From Albugo candida (taxonomy: Eukaryota; Oomycota; Peronosporomycetes; Albuginales; Albuginaceae), in NCBI GenBank assembly GCA_905220665.1, contig CAJNAR010000192.1, forward strand, positions 29,621 to 93,620: a stretch of 64,000 nt of DNA. The letters run 5' to 3'. Under the pieces are notes generated by a model. It worked only from the letters and a program-made list of their open reading frames with translations. It was not told the origin of the DNA and made no database searches. A program made the position numbers and the translations under genes. Shown here in pieces: positions 13,568-24,422 of this stretch. Every line of letters begins with the position of its first letter. Position 1 is the stretch's first letter.

Positions 13568-13758
13568 TCCACAGCTCATCAACTACTCGTTTTTATGACC
13601 ACGAAGCTGTGCCGCATGAAAATTAAATCTTATTGCACTGAAGATAAGTGGCTGATGCCTTGCCACAGCTCATCAACTACTCGTTTTTATGACCACGAAG
13701 CTGTGCCGCATGAAAATTAAATCTTATTGCACTGAAGATAAGTGGCTGATGCCTTGCC
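13568..13758. repeat. ~95-bp perfect-to-near-perfect tandem duplication
   Basis: A block starting CCACAGCTCATCAACTACTC occurs twice head to tail, at about 13568-13662 and 13663-13758. The copies differ only by one A in a homopolymer run (five A versus four after CATG). In an otherwise strongly diverged region this near-identity marks a very recent duplication, or a possible assembly artefact. Confidence 0.9.
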
Positions 13759-13902
13759 AGCTTGATATACAAACAACCATGCATTCCGTTCTTATGGAAA
13801 TATGCAGTTCGAGTGATGAAACCATTATGAGATACCACTCCTACTATATGCTGCAATCACCTACTGCATTACCAGCGCAGAGGATATTCAATAAAAGTTG
13901 AC

Positions 13903-14250
13903 ATGTACCAGTTTCCTGATACTTCAAAGGCGCTTATAGTTGCACTTCTACCTTTATTCTGTTCAGATGACATTTGGGGCTCGTATTCATTACGCGTCGT
14001 CTCAACTAATTACGTTTATACAAATATGAAAATGGAAATTGACTTTATCTCTTGCCAAAAAATCATGTTACTTTCCGATACAAATCACGGACTTGAGACC
14101 CAGCGAGCTAAAATTCGAAAGTACTTTATAATAGGTCCTTCGCTCACGTACCAGTTAATCTACGCCTTCAAAAACTATCCGCGTCTTATCTCCGTATCCG
14201 TTCTGTTGCTCACATCCAACAAGTTCGCTGGGAATAAAGACCCAATGTAG
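13903..14250 (+). CDS. Uncharacterised open frame, 115 codons
   Basis: The frame starts MYQFPDTSKALIVALLPLF and has two moderately hydrophobic stretches, near residues 9-20 and 92-104. It follows another plus-strand frame (13689-13901) that ends only two bases before this start and is in a different phase. The two may be one gene split by a frameshift, perhaps linked to the tandem duplication just upstream. No family recognised. Confidence 0.2.
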   Translation: MYQFPDTSKALIVALLPLFCSDDIWGSYSLRVVSTNYVYTNMKMEIDFISCQKIMLLSDTNHGLETQRAKIRKYFIIGPSLTYQLIYAFKNYPRLISVSVLLLTSNKFAGNKDPM

Positions 14251-15042
14251 GAGTTCAGTAACATTCCTGTAGATCATCCACATGGAGCTCCTATTTTAGG
14301 CTTTGCGTTAATTGAAGCTAAATTGATCGAGCTCTAATAGTTGCCAATTTCCACGAATTATCCAAATGACATTGGTCCTCTCAGGGATTGTTGTGAGATG
14401 CGTTCCTCTGTAGCACAAGGCGCTGTGTGAATGGATTAGACAGAGTCAGCAAGACATACCCGACAACTCGTACGCTAATTGAGCAATGCCAGAAAGCAGC
14501 GTAATAAAAAGTAATCTAATTTTCGCGAATACGTATGACACAAACAGCGAAATCACTTTACTAAATCCCGTTTGTGTGGCCACAATACTGTTCCGTTCAT
14601 TTACCTAACATCACTCCCATTTGATATGCGGCATATAGCAACATTGGAAATAATATACACTTTTTTGTGATTGCCACAAAAGATATCGAGGAATCTGGCT
14701 TCAATTCCTGTGGTTCCTTTGATTTTACGCAGCTGTAAATTTTCCATCTCGTGTACTGCGAAACCACTGACACTAAGAATTACATCTCAAATACGTCAAA
14801 ATGACGATACAATGTATCAAGTCAGCATCGGGATACTGCGAGCTTGTGAATAGTATAGGCAACGGCTTCACGTCCTATATTTGTGGATTTAAGGAAAGCG
14901 TTGAAGGACACGATCGTGCTGGAATAGGCCTGGCATTCTTTCGAAACGCTGTTTCGATTGGAAGGAATGCAGATTTCACCATTCATGTCGAGTTTTACAA
15001 ATTTATCATGATACGTTTCAGCAAAGTCATACGCGAAACCTT
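14251..15042. other. Unrecognised; both strands open at 14800-15090
   Basis: A 97-codon plus frame (14801-15094) and an 86-codon minus frame (14822-15082) overlap almost completely. The minus frame has the more protein-like composition (many Gly/Asp/Lys, VVGPKGFAYDF), but I cannot decide between them. The rest of the interval shows nothing recognisable. Confidence 0.25.
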
Positions 15043-15615
15043 TTGGCCCAACTACTGCTTCATCAGGACCATAAAGTCCCATCTCAAAGTTTAGAACGAG
15101 GTCTTTTGCATACGTATGCGGTGTGGCTAGACTGCAACTACATCGCCTCGTATGATTTGAGACCCATCCTAGCTCAGATTTCTACATTCTGTCTGAGGAT
15201 TGCAAAGGATACTCAAAAGAACGCGTGTCTGCGCTTACTAGCACACCACTGCTACTCTGCCGCATGTACGAACATGGACAACTACAAGCACGTTTTTATG
15301 ACAAGGAAGCCCGTGCACGTGTTCCATTCCCCACTATATGTTGTTCTTCCATCCAAACCCGAAGAATTACAAGCGTTTACGATGCAGTTGAGAAATGTCG
15401 ATGACAATATGAGTGATTTATATCAGTACGCATTCACTGCAGAGATTATAAATGATTGCGATTTCTTAAACAGTGAAGGAATCAAAGTGTTGAAAAAGAA
15501 AAACATACAATTAAGAGGAAATATAAATCATCGTGATCAGAGCACCTATAATGAATTAAAGAGAAAGGATCGTTTTTATTCCGCGACGCTCAGCCTGATG
15601 CCGTTTTTTTGCTGA
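15043..15615 (+). CDS. Uncharacterised open frame, 190 codons
   Basis: The longest plus-strand open frame in the left half of the window. The first ~20 residues may not belong to it, since the protein-like part begins around HTYAVWLDCNYIAS. The middle is rich in Cys and His (residues ~50-80: CLRLLAHHCYSAAC), and the end is Lys/Arg-rich. No signal peptide or known domain is visible. The frame stops just before the convergent kinesin-like pseudogene. It could be a gene fragment; no function is assigned. Confidence 0.25.
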   Translation: MAQLLLHQDHKVPSQSLERGLLHTYAVWLDCNYIASYDLRPILAQISTFCLRIAKDTQKNACLRLLAHHCYSAACTNMDNYKHVFMTRKPVHVFHSPLYVVLPSKPEELQAFTMQLRNVDDNMSDLYQYAFTAEIINDCDFLNSEGIKVLKKKNIQLRGNINHRDQSTYNELKRKDRFYSATLSLMPFFC

Positions 15616-15659
15616 TTTGAAGTCAGAGACGCGGAGACGCGTCGAGTGCTTCATGCTTT

Positions 15660-17729
15660 TTATCCAAAATGTTTTGTGTCGAGGTCGGAGTCTCTTCTCA
15701 GTTCGATTCTGTCATTTGAGATCATAACACGAACAGTCATTTCCACAGTCTTGTTTATTTGTACGACATGCACACAATTTTGTCGTACATCTTCCATGCA
15801 TCGACAGCAACCAGATTTGGACTCGGAGCCATGCAGTAAAAGCCGATCAATCTCTTCCATGCTGTCTCTAGCACCAGCCGATGCTTTTTTGAGACACGTG
15901 ACCGAATCAGCTCGAGCGTTCTGCTCAAGACGCTTCCGATTCTTCACCGCTCTCTATTGCTCATCACCTTCAACATAATCAGAGTCGTCAGCACTCCATA
16001 TTTTCTTCGATATCCAGTCTTCATGCCCATCGTCAATAAAAATTTCATACGTTTTTTCTTCCTGCGAAAAGTTTGTCAATTCCTTCAATTCCGATAGAGA
16101 ATCTTTCACATCGCTTGCTTGCATCGTTTCGGTACTGGGAGCTATTGTCTTTGTATGGGAATGATTACGGAGACGATCAAGGTCTTCCAAAGCTTGAACG
16201 AGTCTTTCTTCTGTCTCACGTAGATCTTCCTTACACGATTTCAACTCACTATTCGTAGCTTTGCCACCGATTGCTTCTTCCAAGGAGATTTAATGATAAA
16301 ATGACACAATTGTTCTTTCGCAGGGAACAGTTCATCGGGAATCGGGTAGTGTTTTTTTTCACAGTAGCAACTTTGGCTTGTAGGGTTCGTATGAGTTCAT
16401 CCTTCTCGCGAAGAAGACGCTTCCATGTTCCAAGAGACTTTAAATCCTCAGTGCTTGCACATCCCGATTTCTCGACTTGAGCTATTTTCAAGGCCAGTTC
16501 TTTCCTTTCGTCTTGGTACGTTCGAATAACACTGAGTGCTTCCAGCAGAGTGATCTGTACGTCGAGAATCTCACGAACTAGGCTAACTGCCGATACAGGA
16601 ACAGGAGATGCCATCGCTTCAGGGGCTGAACGAAGTGCGACTTTAGAAGTGGATAATGCGCTTTAGGACTTTTCTAAAGTCGAAGACGTGTGCATCATGC
16701 GCATTCGCTTATTGGCAGCAGCAACTTCTTCAGTCTTCCGTTTCAAAACAGTATTCTGCTTTGCATGTAATTCCGATAATTTCTGTAATTGGTACTGCTT
16801 TCGCTCTTCCTGACGTTTGAGACGAAGTATCCGCAGTTGTTGCTGTCGCTTTTCTTTCTGATGACGTTCGGATTCTTCCCTCCATTGACGCTGTAAATTC
16901 GCCTTTTGTTTTTTCATTGCAGATACTTCGTTCTCTAATGTTGTAATTTGCAATGTACCATTCTTGAGCTGTAAAGTAGGTCTTTTGCACTCCTGCTCGG
17001 CACCACGGGCAAAGCCAACTTGCTGCTGAAGACTTTTCCGCTGTTCGTGTAATCTGGAGGAGGGCATTGTCGAGTTGGCATTACTATGAATGGCTGTTGC
17101 AAGTTTCTTTTCATCTTTCGTAAGCGCATCTATCTCTTCCTCCAGTTGAATGATCTTTTGCGAGTAATATGATGTCAAAGCGAGTAATTTAGCCTCCAGT
17201 GGCTTGCCAGCAACATTCTTCTCCTCATTTGTAATGGTCAAAGTAGAATGACTCAGTAACTCCAAAATCTTCTCCCGCTCTGTTTGCTCTTGCGACAAAA
17301 ACTGTAAATCTGATGGTAACTTTTGCGTCGACCAGTCAGTTCTTTCATCATAACCAGCTTCTGTCTCCTTTGCAATAACGAGACTCGGCACTTTAGTTCG
17401 AATTCCATCGCTTCTTCCATTAATTTTGATTTGGCGGATACTTGTGTAATGTCTTCCGCGGAGAAAAGCTCTTGAGCAGCGCGTTTCCACCTCTCTTTGG
17501 AAGCCTCAAGAATACGTAACTCTTCATCTTTTATCAGCAGTAATTCGTTCAGCCTTTTTTTTTGTTCGGAATTGGAAATGGAGCCAATTTCAGGATGCGA
17601 GAGCTCCGACGTCGATATTCCGGAACTTAAGCTGGAATTTTGTTGTTTCAATACTTCGAGCTGTAATAGTTCCGTCTGAGTACATAAGCTCACAATCTCA
17701 TTTTCATTTTGCACACATCTTTCCGCCAT
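15660..17729 (-). pseudogene. Kinesin-4/chromokinesin-like stalk and tail, motor domain missing
   Basis: Read on the minus strand from the ATG at 17729, this encodes long Glu/Lys/Gln/Leu-rich coiled coil. The segment at about 17000-16690 contains MKKQKANLQRQWREE, then RKTEEVAAANKRM. This arrangement is characteristic of the conserved stalk of kinesin-4 proteins (KIF4/KIF21/chromokinesin), where 'LRRKTEE.....' follows a 'REESER' stretch. The end has a small Cys cluster (SGCCRCMEDVRQNC) that could be a relic of the chromokinesin Cys-rich region. It is broken by a frameshift near 17340, an in-frame TAA at 16663-16665, a frameshift near 16300 and a stop at 15954. No P-loop motor domain lies upstream; a stop immediately precedes the ATG. 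Another long coiled-coil protein is possible. Confidence 0.6.
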
Positions 17730-18030
17730 TTCTTAATAAAAAAGTGCAACTACACGCAATAAAATATGAAAGTTTAAAGATTTTAGTGCTAATATTTGAC
17801 CAATCATATATCTACGCGAGATAAATATAAGAGTTTATCGGTGTGTCTTTGCACAATTATCCAGTTTATCATTCGTCTCATTCTCATTTGATTGGAGTCC
17901 TCATCTTATTGTATAGGTCGTTGAAATGATGACCACAACTGCCGTATCTATTTGGTACTTTTTTGAGAGAGGAAAGAAAACGTCTAAAAAGTGAAAAAGA
18001 GAAACGTACGTTTTACCAAATTGTAAAGCG
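17730..18030. other. Intergenic, nothing recognised
   Basis: A+T-rich spacer between the kinesin-like pseudogene and the start of duplicated segment A. No promoter or gene can be supported. Confidence 0.4.
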
Positions 18031-18843
18031 CACACGCAAGTAGAGCTGCAGAATTCTCTGCACTTGGTTGGCGTGTTCATTGATCAGAGAGACAGTATGA
18101 AGCACGTGAGCACTGTCGATTGATAGTTGGGGATCACAAGAGAGAGTTGCAACGTAAGACTTTTCATGTCGCTAAATTTGAGAATAGGCGACACAGCTGA
18201 TCAAATATGAGGGTCGTAGAGCAGAAGAAAATTCACTTGAAACTTCAAATCAGATCACACTCATTTCGGTTGTAGACGTGGATTGAAATAACTGACCTGA
18301 TGCCGTATTCCTAATCGTGCGATTTACATCGAGTCGAACGCGATAACGCAAAGCCAACCTCGAGTTTTGTTTGATTGACGTTGATGATTGTACGTTAGTC
18401 GTATCGTTCTTATCATCAAAGCAGAAATAATGGAATTGATTCTCAATTCTCATAGAAGTACATGGAGACGTCATCCGTCACGAGAAGACTGAAACGATTA
18501 GAAGCGGTAATCAGATAACGTCAACGGATGTGGAAGGTGATCGAAGTGAAGCGGCTTGGATTTTCTGGAGATTTCCATACTATTTTACGCGTCTGAATCG
18601 CTGATATTGCATTCTGTATATTTTACAATGACAGCGATCAACAGCCTGCGGCTCTGTCGTATGTTGCGAAACTTGTTATTAGTTATATGATTTTTCTGCT
18701 CATAATCCATTTCACTATGATTTACCTTTTTTATCGACTTCTATGGCTCGGTGCCATAGCCGGTAGACATAGTATGTCCCAGAACCATAAGTCCGTCCGA
18801 CGTTATACAACGTATATCCTGACATCGACGTGAAGCATTCCTT

Positions 18844-19164
18844 TTGTATTCCAAGACAAGCGATTCCCTGAGAGATGTTACTTCATTGGTAAACGGCAAG
18901 CATGGGTATCATTATACATTAACTTTTGTAGATACTCTCAGCCGTGATTACAGCCGGTTTATGCATCGTCTATTGCAAAGAAGATACTACATTAGCGACG
19001 TGTTTACAAATATTTCCAATGTGCGAATTCACTTTCAAATATGTCATTCAATCAACAAATATGGACTTCCGGACAATGTCATTCATCAGCAGGATTGCAC
19101 CAACTCACTCACTCTCAATGCAGCCAGAGATTCTCCAACAAGAAGAGGATTAAGACGAGCTTAA
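18844..19164 (+). pseudogene. Integrase-core-like remnant (retroelement), segment A
   Basis: The 106-codon frame contains TLTFVDTLSRDYSRFMH, followed after ~45 residues by KYGLPDNVIHQQD. In Ty3/gypsy integrases the catalytic core shows 'FVDRLSK.AHF' and later 'GLP..I.SDRD' with about this spacing. Here the second catalytic Asp context reads HQQD rather than SDRD. Downstream, near 19200, an 'RINKA.GYT.EV' motif is shared with copy B (29365), suggesting the original protein continued. The frame is short, surrounded by stops, and diverged from the gypsy copy at 42-46 kb. The integrase assignment is tentative. Confidence 0.4.
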
Positions 19165-19352
19165 ATCGTACCTTTGTATTGCTACTTTGCAAGATGCGCG
19201 AATAAATAAGGCTAAAGGGTATACCATGGAGGTATGTTGAAGTATGTTCGTACTATGATAGTTGTAGCAAACATATTCCACATCAATGTTTGAGATCGTC
19301 TACTCAAAAGCGAATTCTCTACGACAGCCGTAAGAGTGCACCATGTCCGCTT

Positions 19353-19865
19353 TTATATACAACGATAAAGTGAGAAACCTGAGACTCGATTTAACATTTT
19401 CTTTGATGGGGAGAAACAAGCGGTTGTGACGCGCGACAATGATGCCCTCACGTCTTGTAATTCCGATGAAAACGAGGTCAATGGATAAAGCCTGCGATGT
19501 CTCCCAATGTATTCGATGTGTATATGATACTTTACGGTCGTTTGGAAGGCATTTGTCCAGCTGTTATAAAGGTCACAGCAAAATGTCAGCATCGTCCTGG
19601 GAATACATGTGACCGAAGCGAGCAAATAGCGTTTATACACCATAATCGGATAATATGACTTCGCGTTAGACTGGGAATAGTGACGACATAAACAAGCACC
19701 CAGTAGTGGCCTCGCCTTGTTTCCACTAATCCTCAACGCTAGCTGGGTCCAATGACAGAGAAATAACCAATCATACTTACGAACGCACTCATCAAAGTGG
19801 TCAGCTAGCCATGCTTTGCGTCCTGCTGACTTTGATGCATCCTCCAGCAATTTGAGGCAATGCAA
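19353..19865 (-). CDS. Uncharacterised open frame, 170 codons, segment A
   Basis: Longest minus-strand frame of copy A, starting MHCLKLLEDASKSAGRKAW. The corresponding place in copy B (around 30050 down to 29500) preserves LLEDASKSGGRK and later YPIMVYQRYS, matched to YPIMVYKRYLL here. This supports a once-coding sequence rather than chance, but copy B is interrupted by several stops. It lies just downstream, on the same strand, of the WD40 remnant and may be part of the same ancient gene. No domain recognised. Confidence 0.3.
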   Translation of the reverse strand: MHCLKLLEDASKSAGRKAWLADHFDECVRKYDWLFLCHWTQLALRISGNKARPLLGACLCRHYSQSNAKSYYPIMVYKRYLLASVTCIPRTMLTFCCDLYNSWTNAFQTTVKYHIHIEYIGRHRRLYPLTSFSSELQDVRASLSRVTTACFSPSKKMLNRVSGFSLYRCI

Positions 19866-20178
19866 TTATCACTCATAATTACTAAAAACGAAATCGTTCC
19901 TCACTACACCTGCATTATATGAACCACTTTCTTTCCAGTTGCGACCCACACAGCGCAGCATTATTCTCAGAACCTGATACAATACAGAGCTTCCCCCGGC
20001 TTCAGAATGAGGCTACTAAAATGCAAGATATTTTGTTTGTATGACCCAAATGATCTTTTACAATTAGAGCAGTCCCCCGACAAGTAATTTTAAAGACACA
20101 AATGCTGAACAAGTATCGACTGCTGGGGGAGAGGCTCACATGACACTGAGGTCCTGGTAGGAGCAGGACGCTCCAACA

Positions 20179-20690
20179 TCAGTGTTCGAAGACAGTATTG
20201 AGTAGAAACATCCCAAACGCGTGCGACGCCATAAATAGATGTAAATGGAAAGGTTTCGTCATTAGAAAAAGTAAAAAGTCACACCTGTGATGCTTCTTTG
20301 ATAAGCATCGATACCCACAAAACACTTGCTGAGGTCTTACATCCCATAAACGAGTTGTTTCATCAGACGATGCGCTTGTAAATAGGCGAATATTGTGTCT
20401 GAAAGCCGCACAGTAGACATATTTCGTATGCTTATCCACCTCTCATGACAATGCTTTCGGCTTTTTCTATCGGCCAAAGTGCAAGATTGGCAGTCGGTTC
20501 CGGAACGCATAGTCGTACTGATTGGTCAGAAGATGCAGACGCAATACTTGCATCGACGAGGATCTATACAGATCGGGAATATCTCACATATGTCCCTCAA
20601 GTACTCTTCCTCATCTCCTGCACGGGCCAAATTTCACTAATCCAAGCTCGTCTTAGCAGCCATAAAGATATATGACGGTCGATTATTGGT
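20179..20690 (-). pseudogene. WD40-repeat protein pseudogene, copy A
   Basis: On the minus strand, KYVYCAAFRHNIRLFTSASS followed by DETTRLWDVRPQQVF is a textbook WD40 blade ending: Ser-Ala-Ser-Ser-Asp, then LWD. Just upstream, in other frames, a second blade can be read (ASIASASSDQSVRL, then WPIEKAESIVMRG), with the frame changing near 20560 and 20455. WD40 propellers are protein-interaction scaffolds, and nothing here says which one this was. Only about two blades remain, so the propeller is incomplete. The paralogous region in copy B is at 30380-30800. Confidence 0.65.
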
Positions 20691-22555
20691 GCCTTGCGGC
20701 AATGGTATAGACATGTATGAGTACGCGAGTAGCATTAAGTCATTAAGTTAAAATTTGACGCTAGAATGCTCCGTGTAGGAGCGTGAGGCTATTTTTATGC
20801 GACAATTCGACCCACTACATTGTTGTCCATGCGCTATTACATAAACGAAAGTCGGATTGGATATGTTCGCGTGAATCATACTTCACATTATGATACAAAA
20901 GTGGGATCGCATTGGGGAACTCCACATGAGGTGTGAGAAGTAAGTAACCTAATGCGCTGTTGATACATAAATCACTTGTGCAAGGCTCTCACGTAATTGT
21001 ACTCAATTTTGGAGAGCTTGTTGTGGATCTTCTCGTATACTCTTCTTTCTTCACGATATATTCGAATTTGTGGGATGCTGACCTGTTAATTGCGACATAT
21101 GAATGTGTTTATCGAAAGCCCCACTGTATTAGGGTATATCTTCTACAAAAAAACCATCCGACTTCATAGGTGAACAAGTTGAGCTAACGATAGCACGTCG
21201 CATATGTGTGGAAAGTACCTAGCGAATGCGACTACAAACGTGAGCAAACTCAACCTGGATACTTTGTCAATCACTCTTTCCTAGCATTGTCGGATCGGAA
21301 CCTAGATCGCATGTGATAGCTGTGTTCTCTTTAATGATCTAGGCCTCGACAATTTACGCGAAAATGCTCACTTAACGTTTGATACTTTTATGAACATGTG
21401 AGGCATCTCATGAAGGGCTGATATGTAACGTGGGGCTGTGTACAGGTGGAAAAAGCTATGTGTTTCGTATCGGAGGCTTTGTACATAATCCAAATTGAAT
21501 TACGTGTCAACATTTCAACAGACAGAAAAATCCAAACAGAGATACCGTGAGTGCGCTGCCACTCGCTACTACTTGTAGCGTAAGTCCCTTTTTTGTATCA
21601 GGAACTACTATGTAGCAGCCCACCTACACATATTGTTTTTTTCTTCCCGATTAAAGCAAATTGTGAGCTATCGAACGCTCACATTGGCGTCTGTGGGACT
21701 ATTGCCACTCTGATAGAGCTATTCGGCTTTTTCTTGAACGACAGCTCTATTCTCAATGTGAAATATGCCAGGAAAAGATTGCGAAATTTCTTGTCAGGAG
21801 CTCTGATGAAATCATCATCCCAGAAAGTACTTTGAGACTATTGGGGATGTCCGCGCTGTAGCTAGACCCCAAGAGCATAAAAGATCGAGCTTGCGTGCTT
21901 TCGTCGTATCCTTTCCAGAGAAAAATCCTTTTTCAAATAAGACACACTTGTGGGTTGTCGCTGGTTGCACAATCTCTTTCCTTGGCGTGATTTGCCCAAG
22001 TTTATATCAATGTGTCCGCAGCGTGATGATGAAGAATGGAGTAGTCTTTTGTCGAGTGAATGGGTCGAATAAGTGCTAAGCATTCTGAGATTGGTAAGTG
22101 CGACATTCCAGAATGTGACAAAGAGCTCAAATACGGTCTATTACGATCATTCCTTTCAATATAAAGTACTTCGTACAGCAGGTGCTACATTATAACGGAA
22201 GAATGGGTTCCATCGAAGTCACTATATATACTGTGTGCATCTGATGTAATCGTCGTGACAAGTCAGCTTAAAGAATGATCGAGCCAAGTTTGACATGAAT
22301 GAATTGACATGGCAATAGCTCAATCTATTACCACTAAAGGAGAAACAAAACTATGCGGGACAGTAAAGGAAATCCGACGCTGAACAAGAGAAAAGCTTGA
22401 GCCGTCTCTAACATAAAACGAGACAAGAAGAATTACTACATCACCCAACTAAGGGTGTTGATTGTATCTAATTGGGAATGAGAAAGGAAGCATTGTAGCA
22501 TCGGATAGAGGTAGGTCTTTATCAGAATGCCCCAACAAGCAGCGTTTTGATTAGA
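20691..22555. other. Segment A spacer without recognised gene
   Basis: Contains blocks shared with copy B (21410-21510 with 31575-31670; 21880-22030 with 32070-32220) and short frames at 20960-21169, 21593-21835 and 21862-22083. None shows a known motif. The block near 21890-22010 (CGAGCTTGCGTGCTTTCGTCG) is well preserved in copy B, which may mean it was once coding. Confidence 0.3.
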
Positions 22556-22993
22556 TTAACTCGGAAGCAGACACCGGAATGATACATTATAAAGGAGTAC
22601 AAACAAGCATCGATCGGTTGTCAACGAAGAATTTAATTTCAAATATCGCAAAGTTTGCATCGCGTTGAAATCGATAGAAGCTACCACAATATAAATGAGA
22701 TTAAAAGTATGCATATATTCAATGAGAAGCGCAAAAAGCGGATTTTTCTCCATAAGAATCACAGTGACTTTGTCGGATTTAAGCAAAACCTGCATTTGAT
22801 AATTGAGGCATTCTTCATCTGCGCTCTTAATTCGCAGTAATCGTCCGTCGAAGTGTTTTGATGAAACTCGGAGTAGATATCCTCGGTATGGAAGTGCGTG
22901 CCCCTTATAAATGGGACGTACTTTTGGTTCTTTCAGCAGACCAAGCAAGACAATTTGCTCTGCATTCATACTTTCCTCCACTATATATTGCAA
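22556..22993 (-). CDS. Uncharacterised open frame, 145 codons, segment A
   Basis: Minus-strand frame starting MQYIVEESMNAEQIVLLGLL. It contains a hydrophobic run near residues 86-108 (LFALLIEYMHTFNLIYIVVA) that could be a membrane helix. The syntenic stretch of copy B (32230-32450) is not open in the same way. It could be a decayed membrane-protein gene or a chance frame. Confidence 0.2.
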   Translation of the reverse strand: MQYIVEESMNAEQIVLLGLLKEPKVRPIYKGHALPYRGYLLRVSSKHFDGRLLRIKSADEECLNYQMQVLLKSDKVTVILMEKNPLFALLIEYMHTFNLIYIVVASIDFNAMQTLRYLKLNSSLTTDRCLFVLLYNVSFRCLLPS

Positions 22994-23119
22994 GTGCTCA
23001 AGAAAAACCTCTCCAAAAACGTAATGATCACCCTAGTGCTATTCTCGTGCTTTGTAAAATTTGCTTCCCTGACTTTGATAGAGAGTCCGAGAGGGGGTTG
23101 AAGAGATAATTGCTTTTTT

Positions 23120-23663
23120 TTAGCTTTCAAAAGCTTTAAACACCTTAGATGGTACTACCAAATGATCCACTAGGAGATTAAATTGAACATGCTTGATAGG
23201 AATTGACTTTTCCGCCTCCTCTTTTTCATCATCAAAGTATATATCTGCATTGATCTCTGCAAACATCAGATCCTCGCCACCCTCCTTGACTGTTGACATC
23301 GTGAGATTGAGCATTTTGCTAGGTTTCGCATTTGGAAGGCCATGAGTGGTCAAAGTGTCTTGAGGGTCCTCAGGGGTAAGAAAGTTTGCCAGTGTCTTGT
23401 TACACGATCCCTTTATATTCTCGAGTACAATGAGTTATTTCAAACCGTTCAATACAATACACACCCCATCATATTCGCCCACCAGCCATCGCCGGTTTTA
23501 TAGCTGGCCAGGATCTTTCTTTGTTGTCTCTAAAGTACTTATACCCTTTGTCGCTTAACTTCATTCGCGTACCAGTTGTGTAAGGGCAGCTACATCGAGA
23601 ATTTTTCAAAACGGTTGATAGCCAAAACAGTCCAAGAGTTGAACGAGCTGGAAATGCTTTCAT
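23120..23663 (-). pseudogene. Unknown paralogous gene, copy A (possibly secreted)
   Basis: Read from ATG at 23663 the N-terminus is MKAFPARSTLGLFWLSTVL, followed by RCSCPYTTG. The equivalent in copy B (33720) has MRAFRVRFSLGLFWFPMVV, then RCNCPCEDG. Basic residues followed by a hydrophobic run in both copies suggest a signal peptide, though the h-region is short. The frame breaks after 64 codons and resumes at 23353, where MSTVKEGGEDLMFAEI aligns with the copy B segment around KEEGLFAFVDI. It stops at 23120, well before the copy B version. I do not recognise the family. Confidence 0.4.
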
Positions 23664-23934
23664 ATTGAGCAGAGTAGGCTGTGTTTTTTTTTTTTACAGA
23701 GTAAATCTCAAAATGAATCAATGTCATTTGACTCGCATAGACCCCACCTGAAATGTCTCGTTGCTGTCGTCCGTCTATTGCCAATCAGAGATTTCTACGA
23801 CAATGATTACTTTGCAGAACTGACGATATGGCGAAGATATTTACATGATCAACGTAGCACGCAGCTGTTTTCGGGATATCGTAAGCAACATACCCTAGAA
23901 GTCACAAATCTCTGATCGAATGGGATTCGAAATC

Positions 23935-24138
23935 CGGATGTCGCGGGTTTAGTCCTCATTCGATTTGTATAAGTTCGTGTACATAAAAAGGAAGGGGCTG
24001 GCTTCGTTGGGTTAAAATCTGTGCACCCAGCTCCAAAACTTCTCGGACTGGGCGAAAAATAGAATGCTTGAACTTGGCAAGCTAACTATTATTTTTTATG
24101 TACCTACCAAGTAGGAGAAAGCAACGAGGGTAGCTGCA
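23935..24138 (+). repeat. Local direct repeat, copy 1
   Basis: About 200 bp starting CGGATGTCGCG is repeated at 24423-24614, on the other side of the hexanucleotide array. Shared blocks include GTACATAAAAAGGAAG / GTATATAAAAAGGAAG, GCTGGCTTCG and ATGTACCTA.C.AG.AGGAGA. The TATA-like AAAAAGG motif and the ~200-bp size would fit small solo LTRs, but ends and target duplications are not clear. A third related copy is in segment B near 33920-34110. Confidence 0.7.
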
Positions 24139-24174
24139 GATGATCTGCGTATGCTTGTATCTGATTTTGATAGC

Positions 24175-24300
24175 AGTTTCAGTCTCAGTCTCAGTCTCAG
24201 TCTCAGTCTCAGTCTCAGTCTCAGTCTCAGTCTCAGTCTCAGTCTCAATCGCAATCGCAATCGCAGTCGCAGTCGCAGTCGCAGTCGCAGTCGCAGTGTC
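24175..24300 (+). repeat. Hexanucleotide tandem array (AGTCTC / AATCGC / AGTCGC)
   Basis: Twenty-one hexamers in uninterrupted register: AGTTTC, eleven AGTCTC, three AATCGC, five AGTCGC and a final AGTGTC. The variants are sorted into blocks, as expected of slippage after point changes. The unit length (multiple of three, no stop in several frames) keeps multiple frames open on both strands, so overlapping long frames here (SV, SL, RL or TE dipeptides) are not evidence for genes. Confidence 0.97.
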
Positions 24301-24422
24301 GTCATCGCCGTCTTCGTGTGGCAAAGAACAAGGGAAACCTACGCTCTATTTTCCTTTTAATATCATTTATGGCAACAGGTGCCACATAAATGGCGCAGAT
24401 TGCATGCGGAAAAAGCACTCGC

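Noticed and set aside
13579..15330. Possible relation between the 13.57-kb tandem unit and 15277-15330 (CAACTAC...CGTTTTTATGAC)
   Set aside because: About 35 bp look similar, but the match does not extend with confidence, so it was not called a repeat.
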